This document shows, piece by piece, positions 19,953 to 29,404 of a stretch of 50,907 nucleotides of DNA. The translations under genes and the position numbers were made by a program. This DNA comes from a candidate division WS1 bacterium (lineage in GTDB: Bacteria; Armatimonadota; Zipacnadia; Zipacnadales; UBA5352). The notes under the pieces are model-generated. The model saw only the letters and a program-made list of their open reading frames with translations. It searched no databases and was not told the origin of the DNA. The DNA lies in contig PXBW01000318.1 in NCBI GenBank assembly GCA_003566775.1, positions 1-50,907 of the forward strand. Reading direction: 5' to 3'. Numbering within the stretch: the stretch's first letter is position 1; the number at the start of each line of letters is the position of its first letter.

Positions 19953-22196
19953 TCAACTCAAGCGGAGCAGACGCGCCTCTCCTGCGGGTAGCCGTACCGC
20001 CGCGCTGCCATCGGCAACATCAAGCAGATCGCCGGTCACGACATCACTCAGGGAGTCAGCGGCGACCGTGACCGTGGCGCTGCTGTCGCCGAAATTTGCG
20101 GTGAGGACATAGCGAAGCGCATCCGCGCCGATGATCTGAACCATGCGAACCTCTTCGTGGGCGCACTGCAACCGCTCAGCGCCCGCTGCGGCTGAGGCCG
20201 TCTCAGCTGCGTCTGCGCCGGAAAGCACCGCAGTGCCGCAGTCGAGCAGCACCTCGCCTGGATCCGCGCAGGTAGTTTCTACCTTACATGGAAAGCACAG
20301 TTCGTCGTAGAAGAGGCTGTCCCCATACTCCGCGGCGCGCCGCCGCCCCGCCTGATAGACCGCGAAGCTCTCCGCGCCGTAGATCCCTACGGCACCGATC
20401 CTGCCATCCACGCACACCCAGCGGGAGTTCAGATCGGTCGTGCCCGTTCCTCTGCCGGACAGCTCAAGCGCTCCATCCGCGACCTCATAGCGCCGGCGCC
20501 CGCCGTTGAAGATGTCGTTAGGCAGGTTGAGCTTGAGGCCTTTCAACTCCGAGAGCCAGCATCTAATCGGCGACACGCATCTCTGAAGCACGATCATCGT
20601 GCGGTCATCGGGCAGCGCGGCGACAGCGTAGCGATGAATCAGTGGCTCGGGCATCGTCCATCCCTCGGCCAGCCTCGCGCCCGCAGCGTCGTCCATCGCT
20701 CCCCACGTTACGAAGCCGCCCTCAAACTTAGCCTGCGCGTGTTCGAGTAACTCCGGCGCGGCGTTGGCGTCGAGCATCACCACAGTGCCCGCCATGTTCC
20801 GGTCCCACTCAGCGAAATCGCCGGCATCCGGCGGCAGGCAGAGGCCTTGAGGCCTCGTGCGGGCCCGCCAGCTCCATGATGCGATCCGCCGCCGCGAGCG
20901 GTGCATCATCGCACCGTGTTCAGAATCGCCCCAGGCTCCCGCGACGGTTCCCTCGTAGTCCGCGCCGGAGATCGCGGACGGAATCTCCAGGGTGCGTCGC
21001 CAGCAGGCATTCATCCCGAGGCCCATGATCCTGTCGGACTCGATTCGGCTGTAATAGTACGGATTGATCGCGGCAATCGTCTTCAGCCGTCGAGAGAAGA
21101 AGCTTCCGTCGCCGCAGAATTGCTGCTCGAAGCGGATCCGCTTCAGAGCTTCAGCCTCAAGGCGCGGCGCATGGTCATCACCGAAGTGCTGCGCGGCAAG
21201 CAGCAACACGGGCAGCAGGTAGTCCTGAGCGCGTGAGTAACGCTGTCTCGAGTCGCCGCCGATTCGGCAGAGCCGCCCGTCATCGAACAGCAGGCGCCTG
21301 ACCAGCGCCCAGAGTTCCCTTCCGTGATGGTAGAGTCCCGGCGACGGCTCCCATCCGTGGCTCAGACAGGCGAAGTGCATCATTGCCGTGTTCGAGAGGC
21401 AGGTGAGCATATAAGCTATGTTGAGGTAGCCGTGATGGTCGAGCGCGTAGCTCTCAAAGAAATTGGGCCCGACGTGCCACTCACGCAACGGACGCCCCTC
21501 GAAGATCGCATCATCATCGGCATCACCGGGGACGGAGATCGCGTTGAGCGAGAAACGCGTGCTCTTCTCCCGCCAGTCATCCGCGTGCGGCTCATCGGGG
21601 AACATGCACGCGGCGCGCCACAGAGTCGCACCGTTCCAGGTGTTCGCCTCCGGCCGATTGCCGCCCTCGGAGTTCCACTTCGTCGCGGTGATCGGCAGTT
21701 CGAGCAGCGCATCTGCTTCGGATACAATCATCCGGCGCAGTCCCGCGCGGTCGCCGTCGGTGAGGTGCTGGTCTATCGCCTCAATTCCGTGCATCATGCG
21801 CTCGACGCCGAGAGCGGAGATCCACGTATGCCCCCAGCGAGTGCCATCGGAGCATTGATGGTCGCCTGAGACATGGCTTGCGATCGAGAAGCGCAACGCC
21901 CGAAGGGCGCGATTGAGAATCTGTTCACGAGCGAGGCCGCTCGCGCTCTCGTCGAGGTCGGGGTCGGCAGCGAGGACGGCCATCGCGCCTGCGTACTTCT
22001 GATTCGTCTGCACCCCCCAGTTATCATAACCGCTGCCGCAACAACCGAGGTCTGGACGCGCGGGATCATCCCACCAGTACCGCTCCGAGAAAGCGACCCA
22101 TGGCTCGAGAGTCCGCAGGAAGTCAAGGTGTGACAGATCACACACAGGAAACGCCTCCGGTGCGTCAGAATCGTCCCGGTTGCCGGAGATGATCAA
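19953..22196 (-). CDS. Uncharacterised 747-aa protein, probable alpha/alpha-toroid (heparinase/lyase-like) fold; start uncertain (TTG)
   Basis: Long ORF with 'NWGVQTNQKYAGAMAVLAADP...TWNGATLWRAACMFPDEPHADDWREKSTRFSLNAISV...HHGYLNIAYMLTCLS' typical of toroid lyase-like proteins; track start corresponds to TTG without clear RBS. Confidence 0.65.
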   Translation of the reverse strand: MIISGNRDDSDAPEAFPVCDLSHLDFLRTLEPWVAFSERYWWDDPARPDLGCCGSGYDNWGVQTNQKYAGAMAVLAADPDLDESASGLAREQILNRALRALRFSIASHVSGDHQCSDGTRWGHTWISALGVERMMHGIEAIDQHLTDGDRAGLRRMIVSEADALLELPITATKWNSEGGNRPEANTWNGATLWRAACMFPDEPHADDWREKSTRFSLNAISVPGDADDDAIFEGRPLREWHVGPNFFESYALDHHGYLNIAYMLTCLSNTAMMHFACLSHGWEPSPGLYHHGRELWALVRRLLFDDGRLCRIGGDSRQRYSRAQDYLLPVLLLAAQHFGDDHAPRLEAEALKRIRFEQQFCGDGSFFSRRLKTIAAINPYYYSRIESDRIMGLGMNACWRRTLEIPSAISGADYEGTVAGAWGDSEHGAMMHRSRRRIASWSWRARTRPQGLCLPPDAGDFAEWDRNMAGTVVMLDANAAPELLEHAQAKFEGGFVTWGAMDDAAGARLAEGWTMPEPLIHRYAVAALPDDRTMIVLQRCVSPIRCWLSELKGLKLNLPNDIFNGGRRRYEVADGALELSGRGTGTTDLNSRWVCVDGRIGAVGIYGAESFAVYQAGRRRAAEYGDSLFYDELCFPCKVETTCADPGEVLLDCGTAVLSGADAAETASAAAGAERLQCAHEEVRMVQIIGADALRYVLTANFGDSSATVTVAADSLSDVVTGDLLDVADGSAAVRLPAGEARLLRLS

Positions 22197-22340
22197 CGAG
22201 GGGGACTGGATACCCTGGCAGAGGCTGACCCCTCGTGCATTCTCACGGTACCCAAAGATCCGGTGCTCTCAAGAGCCACTCAATGCGGCGTGGACGCAAG
22301 GTCGGCTGCACCTCGCGTTTATGATGGCCGATACAACGTG

Positions 22341-22841
22341 TCATCCGGTTGCCGCGTGATACGTCCATTGCCCGCCAAGGCAGAGCGCCGAAACAATCGC
22401 ACTGGCGATTATCACGCCCAGTGTGATGCACAGTAGCGCGCGCCACAGATCCATCTCAAAGACCGACGCCACCATCGCTCCCGTCCATGCCCCAGTGATC
22501 GGCAGCGGCACCGCCACAAGCAGAGTGAGGGCGTATATGCCATGCCGATCAACCAGCGGTTTCTTCGACCGTGCCCGCGCCAGTAGCCGCCGGACGATCC
22601 CCGTGAGAACGCCCTTCTCAATCATCCAGTCGGCGATCGGATTGAACCAGAGAAGAACCGGAACTATGATCAGCACATTCGCGGTGATCGCAACCGGCAG
22701 TATCTGCAGCAGCGACATCTGGTACTCGAAGATGCCAAGCGGGATGCCTCCGCGCACCTCCGAGATGGGTAACGCCGAGGCGATTGCCACCGCAACCGGC
22801 CCCGGAAGGCCCGTAAGTGCATCGAGTACTGCCTCACGCAT
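22341..22841 (-). CDS. Small multi-drug export protein family (COG2426-like) membrane protein
   Basis: 'ALPISEVRGGIPLGIFEYQMSLLQILPVAITANVLIIVPVLLWF...RHGIYALTLLVAVPLPITGAWTGAMVAS' characteristic of this family. Confidence 0.8.
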   Translation of the reverse strand: MREAVLDALTGLPGPVAVAIASALPISEVRGGIPLGIFEYQMSLLQILPVAITANVLIIVPVLLWFNPIADWMIEKGVLTGIVRRLLARARSKKPLVDRHGIYALTLLVAVPLPITGAWTGAMVASVFEMDLWRALLCITLGVIIASAIVSALCLGGQWTYHAATG

Positions 22842-22968
22842 ATGCTTCCTCCGTGCATGATATCAGGCGACCTCGCCCTCCACTGGCAACCGATGGCGGT
22901 GCCGACGAGGAATCACCTCAGTAGATGGTCAACTCTCTCGCCGGAGCATACCACAGAAAGGGTGAACT

Positions 22969-23883
22969 GTGATAGACCTCGCGACAGAGAGCTTCGATGT
23001 ATGTGCATTCGGCGGCGCGTGCTGGGACCTTCTGAGCCTGGTGCCCCGCTATCCGGAACTCGACGAGAAGATTCAGATCGAGCAGCTATCGATGCAGGGA
23101 GGCGGCCTCGCCGGAACAGCCGCTGCGACCGTCGCCCGTCTCGGCGGCCGCGTTGCCATCTTCTCACGCATCGGCGATGACTCATTCGGAGACAGCATAC
23201 GGCAGAGCTTTGAGGACGAGGGCGTTGACACCACCTGGCTGGCGGAGATCCCCGGCGCCCGATCTCACTTCTCGCTCTGCATCGTTGACGGGGTTACCGG
23301 CAAACGTACCATCCTCTATGACTACGGGGGCAAGGGCACCTTCGGCGTCGATGAGATCGACTGGGAAGCGCTGCTCGACTGCCGCTGCCTGATGTCGGAC
23401 AGCCATCACGGTGACACGTCTCTCACCGCAGTGCGCCGGGCGCGAGATGCGGGGATCCCCGTCGTGCTTGATCTCGAGCGCGAAAAACCGCTCAGTACCG
23501 AACTGCTCGCGGCCGCGAGCCATCCGGTGCTGCCCCGCCGTTATGCCCTCGAAGCAAGCGGTTGTGACAGTGTCGAGGATGCCGGTCGCGCGTTGCTTGC
23601 GCGGGGCCCCGAGGTGGTAGTCATCACGCTCGGACCGGATGGCGCCACCGGCTTCCGGGGCGACCAGATGATCCATCAACCGGCAATTCCCGTCGCACCT
23701 GTCATCGACACCACCGGCGCGGGCGACGTGTTCCACGGCGCGTTCGCGTACGGTGTGGCCCTGGGCTGGGACCTTGGGCAGAATCTGCGCTTCTCGGCAG
23801 CAGTGGCGGCCCTCAAGTGCCGCAGGCTCGGCGGACGGGCGGGCATACCCACCATGGACGAGGTCCGGGAATATCTACCCTGA
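22969..23883 (+). CDS. PfkB-family carbohydrate kinase
   Basis: 'FGGACWDLLSLVPRYPELDEKIQIEQLSMQGGGLAGTAAATVARLGGRVAIFSRIGDDSFG' and C-terminal 'DTTGAGDVFHGAFAYGVALGW'. Confidence 0.92.
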   Translation: MIDLATESFDVCAFGGACWDLLSLVPRYPELDEKIQIEQLSMQGGGLAGTAAATVARLGGRVAIFSRIGDDSFGDSIRQSFEDEGVDTTWLAEIPGARSHFSLCIVDGVTGKRTILYDYGGKGTFGVDEIDWEALLDCRCLMSDSHHGDTSLTAVRRARDAGIPVVLDLEREKPLSTELLAAASHPVLPRRYALEASGCDSVEDAGRALLARGPEVVVITLGPDGATGFRGDQMIHQPAIPVAPVIDTTGAGDVFHGAFAYGVALGWDLGQNLRFSAAVAALKCRRLGGRAGIPTMDEVREYLP

Positions 23884-23893
23884 CGCACGCGCC

Positions 23894-24673
23894 CTACTCC
23901 CCCACCGCCTCGCGTACCTCTCGGGCGTAGCTGCAGATGGCCTCGTCTACGATCATCACATCCGGTTTCAGTGCGATGAAGTCGAAGCCCTCATCGACTC
24001 GTCGCTTCACATCATCGGGCGCCACGCAAAGGATGCCCGCGTGCCTGCCCGCGTCTCGCGCGACGTCCAGACAGCGGCTGATGGCGGCAGCGACCTCCGC
24101 ATCATCAACCTGGCCGATCTTCCCGTAGCTGATCGAGAGGTCGGACGGACCGACGAAGAGGGCGTCCCAACCATCTAGAGCCGCGATCTCCTCGATCCTC
24201 TGCACAGCCTCAGCCGTCTCGATCTGCAGGATTACCGCTACCTCGTCGTTCGCACGAGCGAAATAATCATCGACCCCGGTTCCCCAGCGTGTGGCGGCGA
24301 TATTCGGGAAGTAGCCACGATGCCCCTCCGGAGGATACTTGCAGGCGGAGATCGCCTGCCTGGCCTCCTCCACGGTGTTCACCAGCGGAAAGATGATCCC
24401 ACGCGCGCCCTGATCGAGCACCCACTTCACCGCCCAGTCATGCACTCCGGGCACCCGCACGATTGGAGTCACGCCCCGGCCTAGGCAGACGGGCATCGCG
24501 TTGCTGATATCCTCCATCGTATGGGGTCCATGTTCCATGTCCAGCCAGACATAGTCGAAACCTGCGGCGCATATCTGCTCCACCAGCAGTGCATCCGGCA
24601 TCAGGTTGATCGGCCCCAGCATGGGCCTCTGTTTCATCTGATCCGCAAACGGCGAAGGTATTGTCAGAGCCAT
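23894..24673 (-). CDS. HpcH/HpaI aldolase/citrate lyase family protein (2-keto-3-deoxy sugar-acid aldolase-like)
   Basis: 'AAGFDYVWLDMEHGPHTMEDI...PIVRVPGVHDWAVKWVLDQGARGIIFPLVNTVEEARQAISACKYPPEGHRGYFP...DALFVGPSDLSISYG'. Confidence 0.92.
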   Translation of the reverse strand: MALTIPSPFADQMKQRPMLGPINLMPDALLVEQICAAGFDYVWLDMEHGPHTMEDISNAMPVCLGRGVTPIVRVPGVHDWAVKWVLDQGARGIIFPLVNTVEEARQAISACKYPPEGHRGYFPNIAATRWGTGVDDYFARANDEVAVILQIETAEAVQRIEEIAALDGWDALFVGPSDLSISYGKIGQVDDAEVAAAISRCLDVARDAGRHAGILCVAPDDVKRRVDEGFDFIALKPDVMIVDEAICSYAREVREAVGE

Positions 24674-24822
24674 CTCATTATCCTCCCTGTGAATGATCGC
24701 GACGGATACACTGTTCACCACCGACCTCTCTGAGACCTGCGCCGATTCATTTCGGAGTTTGGCAAAATGTGCTGGTCGTCATTCGGACTTGCGTACAGGT
24801 GCTGAAGGTGCTCGTGAGATCG

Positions 24823-26499
24823 ATGCCGAATCAGCGGTCCAGCAGGAGGTTCGTGATGCGTGATGGCAGGGCCACAACAGATCGGTACCCCACCCCACGG
24901 TACCGCGATGCCGTAATCCTCGCGCTGGCTGCGTCTGCGGCGCTGGCGCTCTATCTCTCGCGCACAAGCTTTCACCTCTATCCGCGCGAGGATACCATCG
25001 AAGCGGTGGTGGCGGCGGAGGCACTGGCAGCGGGCAGGGGACACACGACGCGAGTGACGTCTCCCTCGGTGCTGACCTTTCTGGATGAACGGGACAGGGC
25101 CGAGCCACCGTGGCCCAATCTCCTGCGCTCACCCCTACCCTGCATGATGATCGCGGCTCTCGCACGCTTTAGCTCTCAGCCCATTGCCGTGGCGCTGTCA
25201 TCCGGCGTCTTCTTCATATTGTCGGTGCCGCTGATCTATCTCATCGCTGATCGTCTGGGCGGTCGCGCGGCCGGTGTCTTCGCAGCTATCACCTACATAC
25301 TCTCCCGCTCAGGACTCTGGTTCGGCGTGACCGGTCTGAGCGAGAGCAGCACGATATTCGCGCTTGCGGGCATAGTTTACTGCATGATGCTCCCGGCGGG
25401 CGTGAGGACCAGCCTCGTGGCGGGGGGCTTCGCCGCAATCGGCTACCTCGGACGCTCCACCTTCACGATCTGGGCGGTGCCGATAATCGTCTATCTTGCG
25501 TGGCACTCACGCAGGGATGGTGTCGGGCGAGTCCTCCTGAACGTGACCGCCTTCGGCATTCCACTGGCTATCTCAGTGCTCTGGTGGGGCACAACGATCG
25601 GAGCGCTCGCCGGCGATTTCGGCGCTTCCGGGCAGCCTGATATAGTCGTCAGAGTGGACACGGATCTATATCCGGGACGCTCACCCGCGTTGACCCTGGA
25701 GCACTGGGGCGTGCGCGAGTTCATCATCGCACATCCAATGGAGATGGCCCGAAAAGCGGGCAGACAGATTCATTCCTCGTGGCCCTGGTTGATCAACATT
25801 GGAGCGATGCCGTTGCTGGTCGCTTTCTTCTTCGTAGAGGCGTTCATCGTACTTGCGCGCGGAAAGAGAGTACAGATCCATTGGCTGATCTATGCGCTCC
25901 TACTCCTGCAGATGCTGCTGCTTGCGATCGGGTCGCGCGGTCACGGCGGCGTCGGACCGAATCGCTACCTCGACCCGTTCGGTCCCATCGCGGCCGCTAT
26001 CGGGGCGGCCTTCGCAGTGGAGTTGTTGCGCGAGCGGGGCCTGCCAATGGGCCGAGCGATCCCTCCGATGGTGCTTGTTGTGCTTTTGACCGCGCTGCCA
26101 ATCCTCTTCGATATGGCCGTCGGCCCCTTCCATTCCGATCGACTGAGGCGTCAACAGGAGATTGGCGCCGAACTGGAACGGCGCGCCGATCCCGAAGATG
26201 TTCTGGCCTCGACCTCGGCGGCGGCTGATGCGTGGACCTCGGGGCTTCATGCCATATACCTGCCGATGACGCCGGTTGATCTGCAGCGAATGCGGCGCAT
26301 CGTAGAGGTTGACTGGATCCGTGTCGGGAAAGCCCCCACTACCCTGAAGGAACGGACAGAGGCCTGGGAGAGCGTAATCGATGGACACCGTGAGCCCGCG
26401 GGATTCCGCCTGGTACATCGCTTCGAGGACGGCAGCGTGCTCCTTAAACGGGTGGAAGACGATGACAGACGCGGTCCCCGCCAGATATTCCTGCGCTGA
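24823..26499 (+). CDS. Polytopic membrane glycosyltransferase (GT39/PMT-like); start 24823 or 24856
   Basis: Multiple TM helices; N-terminal 'YPREDTIEAVVAAEALAAGRGHTTRV' luminal acidic loop typical of GT-C enzymes. Confidence 0.65.
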   Translation: MPNQRSSRRFVMRDGRATTDRYPTPRYRDAVILALAASAALALYLSRTSFHLYPREDTIEAVVAAEALAAGRGHTTRVTSPSVLTFLDERDRAEPPWPNLLRSPLPCMMIAALARFSSQPIAVALSSGVFFILSVPLIYLIADRLGGRAAGVFAAITYILSRSGLWFGVTGLSESSTIFALAGIVYCMMLPAGVRTSLVAGGFAAIGYLGRSTFTIWAVPIIVYLAWHSRRDGVGRVLLNVTAFGIPLAISVLWWGTTIGALAGDFGASGQPDIVVRVDTDLYPGRSPALTLEHWGVREFIIAHPMEMARKAGRQIHSSWPWLINIGAMPLLVAFFFVEAFIVLARGKRVQIHWLIYALLLLQMLLLAIGSRGHGGVGPNRYLDPFGPIAAAIGAAFAVELLRERGLPMGRAIPPMVLVVLLTALPILFDMAVGPFHSDRLRRQQEIGAELERRADPEDVLASTSAAADAWTSGLHAIYLPMTPVDLQRMRRIVEVDWIRVGKAPTTLKERTEAWESVIDGHREPAGFRLVHRFEDGSVLLKRVEDDDRRGPRQIFLR

Positions 26500-26609
26500 G
26501 GCTGCATCCTGCATGACCGGATAGATCTTCTCCTTCTTTATCAAACGTACGCCGCGGGACGGCCGGCATAGTGCCCGCCGTCCGGACAGACTCCGAGGCT
26601 GTCACGCGG

Positions 26610-27077
26610 TCAGTTCACATTCGACCTACCTCCACCGCCTCCCTGTCCCCCTTCACGCATGCCACGGAACCTCCCCTCGGGATACACGATGTGTTCTCTG
26701 AGATCGGATTGCAGCCTGCGCATTCTGCCGATGAGACCCCTTATCTCGTCGATATCCGCCGAGATGTCCCCACCAGCTTCCCAGTCAGACTGAAGTACCG
26801 AGAACTCCCAGATCGCTACGTGAAGCTGCTCCTGCAGTTCACCCATCTCCCGCCAGAGCTCCTCCGAGGTCTCATTGACCTTGAGATATGCTCCCGGTGG
26901 AAGGAGCATTTGACCATAACGCAGTTCGCGTGAGCCCCCGGAGCAGTCATCGTCACAATCGGTGCAGTGGCTATCTGCAGCCGCGGGCATGGTGATCGGA
27001 GTCCATGCCAGCATCACTATCCCCGCCGCCAGCATCGCTACCACAATTCGAGTCAAACCCTGCTTCATCATAATCAC
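26610..27077 (-). CDS. Small exported protein, paralogue of 27252..27704
   Basis: Signal 'MIMMKQGLTRIVVAMLAAGIVMLAWTPITMPAAA'; shares 'LPPGAYLKVNETSEELWREMGELQ...EIRGLI.RM..LQSDLREHIVYPEG' with its upstream neighbour. Confidence 0.7.
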   Translation of the reverse strand: MIMMKQGLTRIVVAMLAAGIVMLAWTPITMPAAADSHCTDCDDDCSGGSRELRYGQMLLPPGAYLKVNETSEELWREMGELQEQLHVAIWEFSVLQSDWEAGGDISADIDEIRGLIGRMRRLQSDLREHIVYPEGRFRGMREGGQGGGGGRSNVN

Positions 27078-27251
27078 CTCCGTGTTCGTTACCGGTCACT
27101 TCATAGGACGGGTGAAGAAATCCGTTGATTCCCACTGTTCCGCAAGTGATCGGACCCCCGCGGAGGCACTCTGACTTGTGTGCGCGTACAAAGAAGAGCG
27201 ACGAGATGCTTCCTCGTCGCCTGAGTGCTCCAGCCATATCTTTCCAGCAGC

Positions 27252-27704
27252 CTACTCTTCCGCGTCACCTCGGGGTCCGCCCTCGCGCCGCTGGCGGATC
27301 TCGCGCAACATGCCCTCGGGCATCACGATGTGGTCCTGCAGTCTCTGGCGCGCCTCCCGCATCTGCATGTTCAACTCCCTGATCTCCCGCATCTTCTCCC
27401 GGACCTGGTCCTGGTCGGCGTCCCCTGAACGAAGCTCGGACAGTTCCCACGTCATCTGGTGAATCCCGATCTGAAGCTCGCCGATCTGATCCCATATCTC
27501 CTTCGAGGCCTCAGACGTCCTGATGTACGCCCCGGGTGGAAGTCCACCTGTCATGCCTCCGCGATCGACTCGTTGGCCGCGCTCTGCACGTTCACCCCAG
27601 TCACCACGCTGTCTCGGTGCTCGCTGCTCGGCCTGGCTCCAGGCCAGCGCCATCAGGCCGACGACCAGCAGAGCAACAATGAACCACGTCCATATCTGCT
27701 TCAT
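27252..27704 (-). CDS. Small exported protein, paralogue of 26610..27077
   Basis: Signal 'MKQIWTWFIVALLVVGLMALAWSQA'; 'LPPGAYIRTSEASKEIWDQIGELQ...EIRELNMQMREARQRLQDHIVMPEG'. Confidence 0.72.
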   Translation of the reverse strand: MKQIWTWFIVALLVVGLMALAWSQAEQRAPRQRGDWGERAERGQRVDRGGMTGGLPPGAYIRTSEASKEIWDQIGELQIGIHQMTWELSELRSGDADQDQVREKMREIRELNMQMREARQRLQDHIVMPEGMLREIRQRREGGPRGDAEE

Positions 27705-27779
27705 CTTCGTGTCACCTCCGGGATGCCCTGTTGACTATACTGGTGACGTTGAAGGTAGAGACCTGGTTCAAGTCTTATG

Positions 27780-28937
27780 TCACGAAGGACCCTGCATTCC
27801 GTCGAGGATACGCTCTCGCTGCTGTTCGCTGATCGGGCCGATCACTATGACCATCGTTCCATCGATTCGGCGCCTGCTCGCATCACCACCGACTCCGCGC
27901 ATGTGCCGAGGCCCCATCTCGCTCACTTCCTGGCGGTCATACGTGACACGCGGAGGTGAGGGCTCACGCCCTTCAGGCCCGGGAGGATCCCCTCTACCCG
28001 GTCTCTCTTCGTGCTCAAGGCGACGTTGCTCTCGCTCCTGTCGAAGCTCTTCTCGCGGGCCCTCGCGCTCGGTACTGTCCCGGTCCGGATCGCGAGGTAC
28101 GTAGCCACGCTGGATGACAGTCAGTGGACGAAGCCCGTCGCTGTAGCGCGCCTCCACCATCGACCCCATTGGATGCTGGGGACGTTCCACGAGATACCAG
28201 CGATCGAGTTTCCAGCCTGCGGGGATCCACGTCGGCTCCAGCACGGAAAAATCGACCGACGCGCGCACTTCCTCCACGCTCACGTGACGGCGACGACGAT
28301 CCTCGCGCCTTTCGGGTGGATCGACAATCGGCGGCGGTTCGACGTCGAAATCGACCTCCGTCCATGTTGTCTCGCTGATCAACTCGTCGTCAGGTCCCTT
28401 CCGGCTCATGTGGAGTGGAAAGTGCGTCGTGGTGTCCAACGCCATCGTAAGCGAGCCGCCCGGACCTGTACCGCGGACGACTGTAGTGCTCCGCCCGCCT
28501 ACCTGGCGTGTCCCCACTACGGTGAAGCTCCAGTTACGCCGGAGCAGATCGGCCTCCAGGGCTGCTTCGCCTACATCCGCCTGCCTGCGCCTCCGCCGAT
28601 CCCGCTCCTCATCGTTCTCTCGTCCTTCTACCCAGACTATTCCGCGCTGACGATGTACCTTTGTACCCTGTGCAGGCCCGCTCAGATAGTGGATCACGAA
28701 GCGCCCCTCGCCCCGATGCATCTCGGCACTAAGCTGCCGTTCACCTTCAGGGACCCGTACCGTAGTAATCACCGTGCCCTTGACCGAGGTCTGCTGCAGC
28801 GCTCGTGCCGCCTGCCGCACCAGTTCGTCTGCATCATTCGAGACCTCTTCGAGACAGCCGGTTGTCCCGAGTGCGAGCATAGCTACCGCCGCAGCAATCG
28901 CCGTCACACCCGCGGTCTTCCACGGAATCCGCCTCAC
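27780..28937 (-). CDS. MucB/RseB-like or LolA-like sigma-regulatory lipoprotein
   Basis: Lipobox 'AVAMLALGTTGC'; 'SVKGTVITTVRVPEGERQLSAEMHRGEGRFVIHYLSGPAQGTKVHRQRGIVWV' resembles RseB/outer-membrane lipoprotein-sorting fold; position after anti-sigma gene. Confidence 0.65.
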   Translation of the reverse strand: MRRIPWKTAGVTAIAAAVAMLALGTTGCLEEVSNDADELVRQAARALQQTSVKGTVITTVRVPEGERQLSAEMHRGEGRFVIHYLSGPAQGTKVHRQRGIVWVEGRENDEERDRRRRRQADVGEAALEADLLRRNWSFTVVGTRQVGGRSTTVVRGTGPGGSLTMALDTTTHFPLHMSRKGPDDELISETTWTEVDFDVEPPPIVDPPERREDRRRRHVSVEEVRASVDFSVLEPTWIPAGWKLDRWYLVERPQHPMGSMVEARYSDGLRPLTVIQRGYVPRDPDRDSTEREGPREELRQEREQRRLEHEERPGRGDPPGPEGREPSPPRVTYDRQEVSEMGPRHMRGVGGDASRRRIDGTMVIVIGPISEQQRERILDGMQGPS

Positions 28938-29404
28938 TGCACATCACCTGTATCATAGAGTCCGGCGTAGATCGCTCCAAGCGCCGCGTCGTCGGCCAGT
29001 GGCTGGGACCACTGCGCGACCACATGCTGCTCCTGATAGTCGGAGGCAAGCAGATTGTAATCTTCGGGGTCACCCGGTCTGCCGCGCAGGCCGAGCCACA
29101 GACCGGCTACCACCAATAGCATTGCTGCCGCGACGGCGATGGCCTGTCGCGCCGGCTGCCGCCAGAGCTGCCACAGCGGTGCGCGCCGCGGCTCCATGCG
29201 CCGCTTCACCCCCGACCAAAGATTCGCCGGCGCCTCAGCCTCCTCCATCGGCTCCAGCAATCCATCGAGCTTCTGCAGCGCCACAAGCTCGGCACGGCAG
29301 TCCGCGCACTCGGCGAGGTGCGCCTCGACGCCGGCGCGCTCTCGATCTTCCAGCAGATCGAGTTGATACTCCGTCAGTCTGTCACACACCTGTCTGCAGC
29401 GCAT
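28934..29404 (-). CDS. Zinc-finger (zf-HC2) anti-sigma factor
   Basis: 'VEAHLAECADCRAEL' H-x3-C-x2-C motif, single TM 'AIAVAAAMLLVVAGLWLGLRG'; overlaps the end of the sigma gene and the start of 27780..28937 by 4 nt. Confidence 0.87.
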   Translation of the reverse strand: MRCRQVCDRLTEYQLDLLEDRERAGVEAHLAECADCRAELVALQKLDGLLEPMEEAEAPANLWSGVKRRMEPRRAPLWQLWRQPARQAIAVAAAMLLVVAGLWLGLRGRPGDPEDYNLLASDYQEQHVVAQWSQPLADDAALGAIYAGLYDTGDVQ

